Shown here one piece after another: positions 45,101-55,135 of a stretch of 64,000 bases of DNA. The stretch lies in the NCBI GenBank assembly GCA_039621445.1, contig CP154956.1, forward strand, positions 9,485,443 to 9,549,442. The letters are read 5' to 3'. The notes beneath the pieces are model-generated. The model searched no databases. It had not been told where the DNA came from and saw only the letters and a list, made by a program, of their open reading frames with translations. This DNA comes from Euglena gracilis. Taxonomy: Eukaryota; Euglenida; Euglenophyceae; Euglenales. A program made the position numbers and the translations under genes. Position 1 is the first letter of the stretch. Every line of letters begins with the position of its first letter.

Positions 45101-48020
45101 GGCTCCACGGGTCCCCTCAGGCGGGTGGTGTTCCACCAAAACAGGGGACATTATGACGCGATCCTGATGGATGGAAGCCCGGATCCAGAGAGGAGCCACC
45201 ACACAACCTACTGGAAGGTGAGGAAACCGTTGCTTGTGGTGCCAACCAGGGCTGAGAACAAAGCCGAAGCTTACCAGAAAGCTGCGCAGAAGCGCAGAGC
45301 AAAGATCAGGAGGGAGAAAGTTGAAGCGAGTCGCCAGGGCAGTGTTTCCATTGATGACGACGTGGAGATGCTGATGAGTTTTGCAGCCGATTTTTGCCCC
45401 CCTGAACAGAGTGAAGCTGTGACACGAGTGTTGGGTGCAGCAACTCCATGGCAAGCTTTGGGGGTCCAGGAAAACACACCCAGCCAGGATTGCACGGCAG
45501 TCTACAAGAGGATCAGCCTTCTGATCCACCCGGATAAATGTTCCCACCCAAAAAGCAAAGAGGCTTTTCAGAAGCTGGGAGATGCGAAGGATTGGGTGGA
45601 TGACAGAGAAGCGTGGTACGCAAATTACCAGCACAGGGAGGCGTCCGACCGACTGGCAAGGTGTTGGGCACTCTGGGTTGCCGGAGGCGGTCAGCTAAAC
45701 ATCTTGCAAGTAGAAGAAGACCTGCAACGCCACTGTGGTTTGGGAGAGGAGGGCGTGTTGCGCATACAGCTGGAGGAGGAGGCCGAGTGGCAGCATGTCG
45801 GTTTGGCATGGGCAGAAACCGAGGTACTGCTGGAGAGCAAGCCCAGGCGAAGCACACGCACCAGGACCCAACCTCAATGGTACCAGAGCGAACAAACAGA
45901 GCACAGAGAACAGAGGCGCCAGGCGAGGGCGTCAACAAAAGAGAGGTTCTCTTCTGATGGGGACACAGAAATGGCAGCAGAAGAGGAGAGCCACGACTGG
46001 AAGGAAGGGGAGCGGATAGGCGAGGCCAAAAACCCTGGTCCTCCAGTCACAGCCAAAGGGGGTCCCTGGGGACAGAAAAGGCGAGAGCCGGGGCATGCAC
46101 CAAGAGCCCAACAAGCTCCTGGAGGCACCAACCCGTTCAGCAAAACAAAGCAAACAGTGCCAAAGGCTGGACTACAGTCCGAGGCACCGGAAAATCAACT
46201 TCTACACACACTCCCAACCACCAGAAAACCCAAGGGGGAGGGGAAGGGCAAGGAAAACACAAAACGGAAGTTTGAAGTCCCAGTGAATATGGGGTCGGAC
46301 AATTATTGGGAGTTGCTCCGAAGAAAGGGCCAGAAGCGGAATGCAGCGCCAGGCCTTAAACCAGACAGAAGCCAAAGTGCATCTAAGGGGGTACGAGGAG
46401 GGTCCAGGACACATAATGCACACATGCACCCTCCCTTTTTGTATGATTATTCTTTGTTTTTTCTTGACATAAAACATAAAAAATGTTTTATGTAACATAA
46501 TTGATAATATATTTATACAGTGTGTATACAATGTTTATACAGTGAGCCAAGCAAATTTTTGTACCCAAGAGCCAAGAAAACTTTAATACCCTGAAAGAAA
46601 TGAAGAAAAGATGGTGGCACCCGACGCTCCTCAGAACCGTTCCAAATCATCGCCCAGAGTTGGGAGCACAGGTGTCGCGGTGGTTTCACAGTCAAATGTG
46701 GCTGCTTAGAACCGCGTGGCACCACCGCGGGATTGCAAAACAGCAGAAACAAGATTTGGCATGGCGTGATATGGCCGTAAGATTTGGATGGCACAGGTTT
46801 GCACAAAGCAAAGGGAGGCAATGAACTTTGGGTCAATTATGTGGTGGGTGTATTTTGATGGTTTTCTCACACATGAAAAGCTGGCGAAATGGGTGGCAGG
46901 GTTTTCAACCTGCATTCACTGAAATCCAGCCAGAGTCAGGCTTGCTCCAGTGCTTTGGTGGCAGTTTCCCCCCCTTCTGGCTTCCACGCCCCCCCCCCCC
47001 CCCAGAATTCTTTTCTGAGCTATGGACTACACCACCTCACATGCCCTTGGCACACCCGAACTGGGAGGACGGGTTCCTGGAACGAAAATCCTTCCAGCCC
47101 CATTTTCCCAAGGGCTATATTTGTCCCCAACCCTTAACAGCAAAAGTGGGTAACGTGTGTGTTTTCGGGTTTTGGGTGACAAATGTATCCCCTAAGGTAA
47201 GCTGGAACTAACTCATTGATTCCTGGTGCCTGCTGCACACAGGACTGTGCCTGGCATCCCGACTGGCCTGGTCCAGAAGGGAAACCATGTGTACCAGGCA
47301 GCCATGATGCCATGGTACTCATAAAGGGCGAATGCCTATTGCCTGGCCTGCAGCCAGCTTCAAACAGTGCAAAGCGATTCTGCAGTATGGCATCGTCATT
47401 AGGGAATCCCCTGCAGAACAAGGAACACTTGGCTCCTACTTAGCTGAGGGTTTAGTTGGGTTGGTTTTATAAGAAGGGTTTGTGTTCTGGGCCGAAGACC
47501 CTAATCTTTAATTTTTTTTGTTCATTAAGAAAGACCCGAAGAGGTCAACAAGAACTTCGTAAAAGGGACTTCGGTCCCAAATCAAACACTCTTCCCCCTT
47601 GCGTTTGTGCTCTGTAACAAAGGGGTCAAAGGGTTACAAATTTTATTTTGTTGCTCCGCACCTTCTCGGAGAAAGAGGAAAAAGCGAAACACAAAAGGCG
47701 GGACGGTCACTGGGAACCCCGATGAGGGTGATGCTGCCTTCTATGGCAGCCAAGAGGCTGATGAGCATGCTTTTGGGCTTAAAGAGATGCATGATTTGAA
47801 TGCATTTTAAGGAAGTTTGGCCAAAAGTTTGAAGTTTTTTTCATTTTTTTTGGAAGGGTTTTCATTGTGAAAAAATATGCGTGGGTGAGGGCAGTCCATG
47901 CAGACGTATTTCAGGTGGGGCCTGATTTCCCCCCTGCCCCTCCCCTCAGGGTTCCGGGAGCGGAATGAGGAGAACGAGACGGTTTTGGAGCTGGTGGAGC
48001 CAAATGTGGTGGAGGATTAT
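42123..48020 (+). CDS. PUB domain (three exons) of a coiled-coil protein, likely p97/VCP cofactor
   Basis: Exons 42,123-42,149, 43,878-43,974 and 47,950-48,020 join to PMSNVISYP-DEEQFKAIRKGNARF, HEDVGRHPGAVGCLFAIG and FRERNEENETVLELVEPNVV. The pattern NxxxxPDEE(K/Q)(Y/F)xxIRxxNxxF...G...LxxxGF is the PUB domain (PNGase, UBXN6, HOIP), which binds the C-terminal tail of the AAA ATPase p97/VCP. The coiled coil upstream and absence of a visible UBX or transglutaminase domain leave the exact orthologue open. The protein continues past TAT at 48,020. Confidence 0.85.
42150..43877 (+). other. PUB-gene intron, nonconventional (CAG/CTG type)
   Basis: Begins GACCAG and ends CTGCGCCG, with CAG at +4 and CTG at -8. 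CCGGAC occurs at both splice points, so seven cut positions give the same product and none of them is GT-AG. Contains two repeat copies: a GGTCCGGACC-type repeat and the family-K repeat at 43,540-43,845. Confidence 0.82.
43540..43845 (+). repeat. dispersed repeat family K, copy 1
   Basis: GTCCAACGACCACC, GGTTGGAGGACACCTTTTC, GCGCCGGGCC, CCAAAATTGGCCAAAACGCC, CAATTTTTTGACGTG and finally GTCGGAGGATAGAGGTTACC. The same order occurs at 54.3 kb. It sits just before a PUB exon. Confidence 0.85.
44022..44550 (+). pseudogene. GIY-YIG-like endonuclease segment
   Basis: Reads ISEIYYMHHLPSGKGYVGLA, then HGAHERMKTHW and, at the end, HREGWWASFLGTWWPRGFNV. This matches the GIY-YIG layout: an IYY strand, a YVG strand after S/TGK, then R and H on the next helix, and a closing WI..L....P.GFN. 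The frame opens after a TGA at 44,019 with only a GTG nearby (44,028), so the N-terminus may be missing. It ends by frameshift into the next segment. Family E-value cannot be computed here. Confidence 0.6.
44520..45110 (+). pseudogene. middle segment of nested coding block, unknown domain
   Basis: Reads WEQLEQIPIQQKRDMLQALN, RRRLERLVREELKRHKELKK, DFVKLLITHKGWNAAEVRKV and WVCERNVPPIGSWLLNY, with no stop over about 590 bp. Highly charged helices, then a mixed region. I do not recognise the domain. It connects the nuclease-like part to the GHYDAI/J-domain part through a frame change near 45.1 kb. Confidence 0.55.
45100..46495 (+). pseudogene. GHYDAI segment, J domain and EAKNPGP tail
   Basis: LRRVVFHQNRGHYDAILMDG (GHYDAI at 45,146-45,163) resembles the last strand of OTU-type cysteine proteases, where His precedes a Tyr-Asp-Ala motif; no catalytic Cys block is obvious. 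Next, WQALGVQENT, YKRISLLIHPDKCSHPKSKE and FQKLGDAKDWVDD form a J domain with the HPD loop at 45,527. A basic/acidic tail follows with RIGEAKNPGP (NPGP at 46,031-46,042), then Lys/Arg-rich sequence to TAA. Confidence 0.65.
46600..46824 (+). CDS. short ORF, 74 codons, Trp/His/Arg-rich
   Basis: ATG to TGA, reading MKKRWWHPTLLRTVPNHRPE and LLRTAWHHRGIAKQQKQDL. It lies 100 bp after the nested coding block in the same intron. No family recognised; composition is unusual for random sequence but it could be chance or a remnant of the element. Confidence 0.3.
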   Translation: MKKRWWHPTLLRTVPNHRPELGAQVSRWFHSQMWLLRTAWHHRGIAKQQKQDLAWRDMAVRFGWHRFAQSKGRQ

Positions 48021-48399
48021 GTGCAGGGCTGAATGGAATCCGACCGAAACCGTCGGGAAACCGTTTGTGGGTGGGGGCTCACTGTTCCCTAGGCCCCCAG
48101 CCCACCGGGTCCACACATTTTTTGCCGCCGCCATCGGTACCGTCGAAATTCTTCCTTGCACATCGCTTTGCTTCCAGGAAATTTCCCACGCCCCAAGAGG
48201 TTGTGTGGCCCTGGTATATCGTGTCCGAAAGCCTGTGCTGACTGCCGGTTTGTGCTCTCGGGCTGGGGAGCAGGCTCGAAAGTCACCTACCCCTCAGATG
48301 GGGGGTGGAATGGGCAGGCGGAGGCATTTTAGAACCGGGGGGGGCTTGGGGTGGGTGGTGCTATAGCACATAGCAGACCCCCTGGCGCCACAGTTACGG

Positions 48400-50300
48400 G
48401 GGGGGGGGGGCAAAATGGCTGTTTCAAGGCAGGAGAGGGGAACCCAAATGCGTTTTTTTTTGTGGTTTTTTTTGTGTTCTTCAATTTTGTGTCTTTTTTG
48501 TGGTTTTCTTGGTTTTTTTTGGTGTTTTTTTTCCCCCTGGCAATTGTTGGATTTTTTTTGGAATTTTTTTTTGACAATGAACATTCTTGGGGAGCTCCTA
48601 AAGGATCCTATATGCAAATTGCGTGTTTCTTCTTTTGCGTTTTTATGGCTTTTTTTGCGTTTTTTTGCGTCGTTTTTTTTTTGAGGGTCCATGTTGTGCC
48701 CCCCCCCCCCCATTCAAGGGAGAATTGGCTGGGTCGGCAGCAGGCACCTATGCCGACCGCAGCCGACCGCAGCCGACCGCAGCCGACCGCGGCCGACCGC
48801 GGGTTTCAGGACTGTCATAGGTGGGGTGCCGACTGCAGCCGACCGCAGCCGACCGCAGCCGACCGCAGCCGACTGCAGCCGACCGCGCAACCTTTCTCTA
48901 ATTGATGTCAATTTTTCAGTGAGAATGAGGAATCAGGCTCATTTTTATCCCAGATGTGGAGATTTTTCTGGCTCATCTGGCTCATGTTGCCACTTTTGGC
49001 CACTTTTGGCCACTTTTGGCCATTTTTGGTCGCTTTTGTCCCCTTTTGGCCCATTTGCCACCATAATTCACCCATTTTGACCTATTTTGTCCATTTTTGG
49101 CCACTTTTTGCCCACTTCTTGTATTTTTGGGTCATTTTGTCCTGCTCTTGGGCCATTTTGAGCCATTTAGGGCCATTTTTGACCATTTAAAGCCACTTTT
49201 GACCTTTTCTTTTGTTATTTTTGCACATTTTTTGGTCTCTTTTTGGTCCAATTTGACCATTTTGAGCATTTTGTGCCAGTTTGTTGCCAAAGGTGAACAA
49301 AAGCTGCTGAAGTGACCCAAATCGGCCAAAAGCAGGGTCATTTTGGGCCATTTTTGGGCATTTTTTTGTTATTTTTGCCTGCTTTTGAAACTTTTGGCCA
49401 TTTTAACCATGTTTTGCCACTTTTAGGCCATTTTTAGGTCACGTTTGACTGCTCTTGATGTCAAAAGCAACAAAAAGACGTTTAAAGTGGCCTGAAAGTG
49501 GCCAGAAGTGGGTAAAAAATGGCCAAAAGCAGAGAAAAGTGGTCAAAAGTGGGTTAAAGAGGCCAAAAGTGGTCAAAAGAGGTCAAAGCAAAGCAAAAGC
49601 TGCCAAAAGCAGCCAAAACACAGCAAAAAGTGGGCAAAAGCAACAAAAGTACCCAAAAGAAAGCAAAAGGCAGGAAATCATGGGCAAAGGCAGCAAAAAT
49701 CGACCAAAAGTCGGCAACAGTGGCCAAAAGCAGTCCAAAAGCATCAAAAACTGGCCAAAAGCAGCGAAAAGTGGCCAAAAGTCGGCAACAGTGGATTGTG
49801 TGATTGTGATATATGCTCATTTTTTGTTGGCCTGCCCCCCACCTACAGCCAATGATTTTGCCGACCGCTGCCGACCGCAGCCGACCGCAGCCAACCGCGG
49901 CCTACCGCGGCCGACCGCGGGCTAAAATTTGGAATCTGTCATAGGTGCTTGGTCGGCAGGCACCGGGACCCAAAAGGAAAAAAGCCTGCTGGGGAGTGCC
50001 ACCCTGACTTTGTGACTTTTTTGATGACAACTTCTGGGGGGGGGGTGGTTGGTAAGTGGCAGGGGAGGGAATATCAAATGCGCGTGTTTTTTTTGCATAT
50101 TTCGCACGTTTCGCACATTTTGCATGTATTTCGCATGTTTCGCCTGATTTGCCCATAATTCACATGTTTCGCATATGTTGCACATATAAAATATCTTTCG
50201 CATATTTTGCACTGTTTTCACATGCTTCGCATATCTGGCGCATTTCTTTCGTATTTAGTGCAAATTTCAGCGCGTATTTTGGGGTCTGGTTCAATGCATG
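48400..50300. repeat. compound repeat: (CCGACCGCAG)n flanking a large palindrome
   Basis: (CCGACCGCAG)n at 48,754-48,887 and 49,861-49,920 bracket a TTTTGGCCAC-rich arm (48,985-49,440) and its inverse AAAAGTGGCC-rich arm (49,450-49,795). T-rich TGCGTTTTTT and TTTCGCATA tracts lie outside. No exon seen between 48,021 and 50,375. Confidence 0.85.
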
Positions 50301-50375
50301 TTTCCCCCCTGAAGGTGGTCGACCCCCCTCATCCCCACCCTCCCCCATCTCATCTTCCCATGCCGCCCTGAGCAA

Positions 50376-50429
50376 AGACCAGTGGAAGGACTGGTTTGAC
50401 GAGGCAACGGCGATGAAAGCGAAGGTCGA
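50376..50429 (+). CDS. candidate exon, DQWKDWFDEATAMKAKVE
   Basis: Reads KDQWKDWFDEATAMKAKVEF with good codon bias. CTG at 50,368-50,370 precedes by five bases, and a CAG at +4 follows. Start phase 2 does not fit the phase-0 end of the exon at 48,020, so a missing exon or a different edge is implied. Confidence 0.5.
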
Positions 50430-50727
50430 GTTCAGGGCGAGGGCCTTTCTTCCAATTTTCATCAATTTTCATCTTTTTTTTCATTTTGAGAACTTGTGTG
50501 GGAGACGGGTTGGATTGAAGGGGCTGCCTCGGAAACAAGCATTGATGCCACCCCCAGCGACCCCCCCCCCCAATCCAACCCACACCACTTTGGTGTTTGT
50601 TTGACAGGGTGGGGGAGTTACCTGCCAGAAAGTGGTCTCTTGGGCTTGTACTGACTGATTTGTCACATTTGACGACTTTACCTGGGTCTGCCAAGAATCT
50701 GTGACCTACCTCCCCCCTTGTCCAAGA

Positions 50728-50880
50728 CACACCGTGTCGTTGACACGCCCCCCGTGTCAACGACATTTTTCTGGAACACCTCTTCAGGTTTTTCATTGAA
50801 TCACAGTGGCATTCACACACCGTGTTGTTGACCCCCCCAGGGTTCATGACACATGACATGAACATTGGCATGTCTTGGAC
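50728..50880. repeat. GTGTCGTTGACAC inverted repeat, third copy
   Basis: CCGTGTCGTTGACACGCC and GTGTCAACGACATTTTTCTGG, followed by a diverged pair near 50,820-50,880. Same family as 11.5 kb. Confidence 0.75.
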
Positions 50881-51439
50881 AGGGGAGAGGTAGGCATTTG
50901 GTTGCAGCTTGCTAGGCAATACCTTTCCAGGCCAGGGAGGGGATGGGTAGGTCTTTGTCCGTGTTTGTGTCTGTGTCAGAGTTTTTTTTTTATTGTTGTT
51001 CAAGAAAAAAAAGTGTTCCTGCCCACTACTGTAGTCCAAAATCCGCACAGTGCAGTGTCCCAACCCGGGGTGTTGTTGGACAAGGGTCTTCATTGGGGGA
51101 GCACATATGCATGCTACACAGACCAGACGTTTTTAGGACCTGAGGGGGAGGTGGGATCCTGGGGTCCAAAAAATTTCGCAGCTTTGCGCTGAAAATAGAA
51201 GAAAACCCCGCCTCCGGCAACGCTCCCCACCTGGCCCAACCCCTCCCCCATTAGTTGCACTAAGGCTTCTTGTCTCCTTATGGCCAGCACTAACTTCCCT
51301 TCTGGCCCAGTTTGTGTGGTGACGCGACCCCACCCCCCGGGGAACAGAATGACCCACCCACCCACCCCCTCCCCCCGGGTCACAAGGGCAAGCAGGCACA
51401 CCAGCTGCTTTTGATAGAATAAAGACTTTTTAAGTTGTT

Positions 51440-51640
51440 GCATGGAGCGAGCCGTCCTGCGACAGAGGGTATTCGAGGCACTGAAGCTGGAGCGATACCA
51501 GCACCGGCCACTAGACCTTCTGTACGTTCTAGGGACCGACTGACCCCGCTATGCAATTTTCCACGAGGAGCTGGACACCATTCCTCCGCTCCCTGCCGTA
51601 CAACTGTCCGGGCCCAGAGCACGAGAACGAGGGTTTCTTA
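51440..51640 (+). CDS. candidate exon(s), RQRVFEALKLERYQHRPLDL
   Basis: One frame reads MERAVLRQRVFEALKLERYQ then HRPLDLLYVLGTD, stop TGA (51,538-51,540), and continues in the same frame as YAIFHEELDTIPPLPAVQ. A second frame is open across the whole stretch but has poorer third-position bias. Possibly two exons with a short intron or a read-through; unresolved. Confidence 0.35.
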
Positions 51641-53888
51641 AATATCAAGTTCTGTTTAGGGGGGTACCATAGGGCCTCCTGGGCTAGGGCTGCTAAAAAA
51701 GCAATTCCGAAATGCCGATTCCAGCCTGTGTTTCTGGCCTGAATATGCGGGGAAGGGGATCGTTTCATTGTTTTTATGCATCATCATACATGTTCTGCTG
51801 CCTCCTGCTGCTGACCACTTGCCCCGTTTTTTTTTATAGGTCAAGAACCGTTACGGGCATTTGTGTTTATTGACATGTGACCAAACCTTGCAACCTGAAT
51901 GGGCTCAACAAAAGGGGACAAATGGTGTCCCGGAAAACGTTTAATTTGAGCCCAGACTGCTTTTCGCAGAAGGCTGCGCCCCTCACCTGGGGGGGGGAGA
52001 TCGAATGGGCGGGCACTGGGTTAGGGCACTTTCGACCCCCCGAGGGGCTCATGTTTTGGGGTGGGCAGTGCTATACATGCACACCAGGGGCCCCGAAAAT
52101 AACCATTTTTTCAATTTGAATTTGGAATGGGAATTTCATTGGGACGTTTGGCACTAGGGCCCAAAACCATCCCTCGGGGGGTGCCTACATGAGCAAGCAC
52201 TCCACAGCACAAGGCACCAGGCTTCTTTTTAACTCAGAAGACCCACCCGGGGTGTGCCAGACCCGGGGTGTGGTGGCCGGACCTGGGGGTGGGAGGTCCT
52301 GGGCAGGAGGCCCGGGTATGGGTTTCGGCGCGAAGCCGAAACCCATGCCTGGGTTTTTTTTTTGGGAAGTACTGCATCGTGGAGGGCAGGCTCGTTAAGG
52401 GTGTGGTTCCAGATGACACTGCTCAAACCGCAGACAATCCCACTTGGTGGGAGCGAAACTGAGTTCCGGGTTGCATGACAGGCCAGAACCTGCGAGACAG
52501 CATATCAACCGCATCGGCCATGCCATTGCAGCCCCAGAAAAAAACCGATTCAGGCGGCGGTGAAGGGGGGGGGGGTGACCACAAAGCCAAACATGCGTCA
52601 AGCGGGAACGTTGGAAGTGGGTCGCGAATGCAGCAAAACACAACCCGAAAGAAATTCCAGAAGTGGGACACTTTGGGTATGGGTGAATAATTTCAACCGT
52701 TTCAATCAGGCTTCATTTCGAACAATCCAGGATGGCTTGGAGACTTCTTTTTAAGACCCCTCACCCGGGCCAGTGCGGGACCCCCCCCCCCCCCGGGGAC
52801 CCCCAAAAATCGGGCCGTCTAAAGGCAAAAGGACGGGGAAAAGTGCCAGCTGTCTTTGAGAGGAGTGATAGGAAAGTTCAATATTTTATTGTTTGCGGGC
52901 TTCTTTTTTAACTTTGGGGGGGGGGCGAGTGGGTGGACCTGGGTAGGGGGAAAACGGAAACGTGTTTTTTTCTGCGTTTTTTTTTGTGTTTTTCTATTTT
53001 GGAATTTGCGCATTTTGTGTGTGGTGTGGGCATCGAACAGGGTCCAAAACCGAAAAGTCGAACCCCCTTTTCTGAATTTGGGTGGATACACGGTGTTCCA
53101 GCGATGCCAGAAATTATTTTTTTCCCCCGTAGAAGGCTTGTTTTGGCCGAGATCTTTGCCAGATGACATTTATTCCAGAATGATTTTTTTTGGTTTTTTA
53201 AGCAGGTGCCTTCAGCAGGATATCCAAGTTGCATAATTTGCATTTTTTTGCACCATCCAAAATCTTGAAAAGTTTGCATTTTTTTTGCATAATTTTCATT
53301 TCTTTCATAATGAAAAATTTGTGTGAAGGCGCATTTGTTTTGCATTGTTTTCGCATATTTTGCGTGTCGGATTTTTTGGGTGGGGGCACTTGCCCTGGCG
53401 AATTGCTCAACTACCAGGCAACTGGAAGTTGCAAACTACACACCTTTGGTCAAATTTTTCATTAACAGCAGTTGCATAATGAGATATAAGTGGATGGAAC
53501 TGGGCAAACCAATCATGTCACTTTGCAATTTTGCACTATGCTTTCTTTTGGGGTGTCATTTTTTTTGTATTTTTGACCTTTTTTTGTATTTTTGGGAAAA
53601 ATGCAACTTTTGCTTATGCTCTTATGTGCCCTGGTTCAGAAAGTGCAAATGATTGCCCAAAACATGCACCGTGTCACATAACAAACCACAACAAAAACAA
53701 CAACAATTTTTAGCAAATTGAAATTTTTTCTAAGTCTTCTCCAGTGAAAGAGTGCACATCCCAAGGGAGCTCCCAAAGGAATTTTCATACAACTTGCATT
53801 CTTTTGCTTTTTTTCTTTTTTTTGCATTTTTTTGCATTTCTTTGCATTGCATATTTTGAAGAGCGTTGTTGCATACCCCCCCCCCCCC

Positions 53889-54024
53889 GGGAAACTGTCA
53901 TGCCCGAGAACCTGTCAGGGTCCCGCCCGGGAAACTGTCAGGGTCCCCGGTACCGGCCAACCTGTCAGTATAGGAAGTTGTCAGGGTCCCCGGTACTGGC
54001 CAACCTGTCAGGTGACAGTTTCCC
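53889..54024. repeat. GGGAAACTGTCA inverted-repeat element, copy 3
   Basis: GGGAAACTGTCA (53,889) and TGACAGTTTCCC (54,013) are perfect 12-bp inverted ends, bordered by a C-run and a G-run. The interior repeats GTCAGGGTCCCCGGTAC and GGCCAACCTGTCAG. Confidence 0.88.
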
Positions 54025-54133
54025 GGGGGGGGGGTAGGTATTCCCTCCCTCCGCCGCCCGAATATGTACAGCCGGCCCCCCCCCCCCGGACCTTTGCAAG
54101 CTGCCCGCTTGTGCGCTTTGTCCTCCTGCAGGG

Positions 54134-54250
54134 CGGCGGTGTATGCGTGGCGCATGGCTGGCCCTGGCCCTCCTGGCCCACCTCGGCGCCGGGTTGAGCC
54201 CCCAGTCGAGCCCCCAGCCCGCAGAACCCGGCAAGCGCCTTTTTGTCTTC
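54134..54250 (+). CDS. exon with hydrophobic segment, MRGAWLALALLAHLGAGLSP
   Basis: Thirty-nine codons: CTG five bases before (54,126-54,128), AGCCAG after (CAG at +4), phase 0 both ends. Encodes RRC, then MRGAWLALALLAHLGAGLSP, then PQPAEPGKRLFVF. The Leu/Ala stretch after an ATG (54,143) resembles a signal peptide or membrane helix, so this could be the first coding exon of the third gene. Third-position bias favours this frame over an overlapping Pro-rich one. Confidence 0.55.
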
Positions 54251-54306
54251 AGCCAGCTGGGAAATGGGCAGTTTCGTGCTCCGCTCCCTCCCCCTGTGTC
54301 TAATGT

Positions 54307-54672
54307 CACCCCTTATGTCCAACGACCATCCCCCCCCCCCCGTTCGGAGGACACCTTTTCAGACGTTTGTCCAGACTTTTGGCCTGGCACGCAGCGCCGG
54401 GCCGAAAAAAATTCAGCCAAAACAGCCAAGAAATTGGCCAAAATGCCATTTTGGCAGTTTTTATTGGCCAAAACTTTTTTGTCGAAACTGCCCAAAATTT
54501 TTTGGTGCTAAGAGGCAGAAGGAAAAATTTGAACTTTTTTCGGGGGCTGCGTCCCAGGTCCTTTTTTTGAACCTTTTTCTAACGACCCCCCCCCCCCACG
54601 GTCAGTGAACACCTTTTTGATCACACCCCATGTCCAACGACCCCCCCTCCCCAGGTCGGAGGATAGAAGTTA
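54307..54672 (+). repeat. dispersed repeat family K, copy 2
   Basis: Same motif order as the copy at 43.5 kb: GTCCAACGACC, GGAGGACACCTTTTC, GCGCCGGGCCGAA, GGCCAAAATGCC, CAAAATTTTTTGGTG, GTCGGAGGATAGAAGTTACC. Confidence 0.85.
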
Positions 54673-55055
54673 CCACAAGGGGGTATAGTTTTGTTTGTTG
54701 ATCGCCGCAATCGGCAACGGTGTATTTTCCCATTCGAACGTCCCGATTTGCCATGCCTCAGGCTAACCTCTCTTTCAGGATAAAGGACTTCATGCAGCCT
54801 TGTGTGGGTGGGGAGTCGAAAATTCTCCCCTACAGCCCCGGGAAACTGTCCGGTATCCCTACCCCCAGTTTTTCTGGGGTGTGTTCGATATGCGCTTCTG
54901 GAAGTGAATATTTGAGATTCGTGATGGAATGGAAATAGAAAATGGAAACGGAAATGCAGTTCGCGGCTGCCGCACTATTGTGACTGATCGGCGGCTTTCC
55001 CCCCGGGGCTTGCCTTTTGGGGGTCGCTGGACTCAGCCCTCTCGCAGCTGGCCCG

Positions 55056-55135
55056 CCTTATGGGATGACCGGGAGGCAGTTGCCCACGGAGCCCTCGCCA
55101 ACGCCCGCACGACGTCCTACCACCCAGGGAGTGTA
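55056..55135 (+). CDS. candidate exon, LWDDREAVAHGALANARTTS
   Basis: Reads LWDDREAVAHGALANARTTS then YHPG. CTG at 55,048-55,050 lies five bases upstream (phase 1). The 3' end is uncertain. Two other frames are partly open here; this one has the best third-position bias. Confidence 0.4.

Larger units (their letters stand above)
44022..46495 (+). mobile_element. intron-nested coding block, probable damaged mobile element
   Basis: About 2.5 kb of nearly continuous coding sequence with moderate base composition, unlike the surrounding repeats and the short-exon host gene. Coding passes through three frames (44,022-44,550, 44,520-45,110, 45,100-46,495), with apparent frameshifts near 44.5 and 45.1 kb. 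Motifs in order: GIY-YIG-like nuclease, GHYDAI, J domain, EAKNPGP. No start codon with context, reverse transcriptase or integrase is visible. Best read as a 5' piece of a retroelement or a captured gene; frameshifts could also be sequence errors. Confidence 0.6.
43975..47949 (+). other. PUB-gene intron, conventional, hosting a coding block
   Basis: GT at 43,975 and AG at 47,948-47,949 join ATC-G to GG-TTC, giving the conserved IGF of the PUB domain. The 4-kb intron carries the GIY-YIG/J-domain coding block and a short open frame at 46,600-46,824, all on the same strand as the host gene. Confidence 0.8.
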
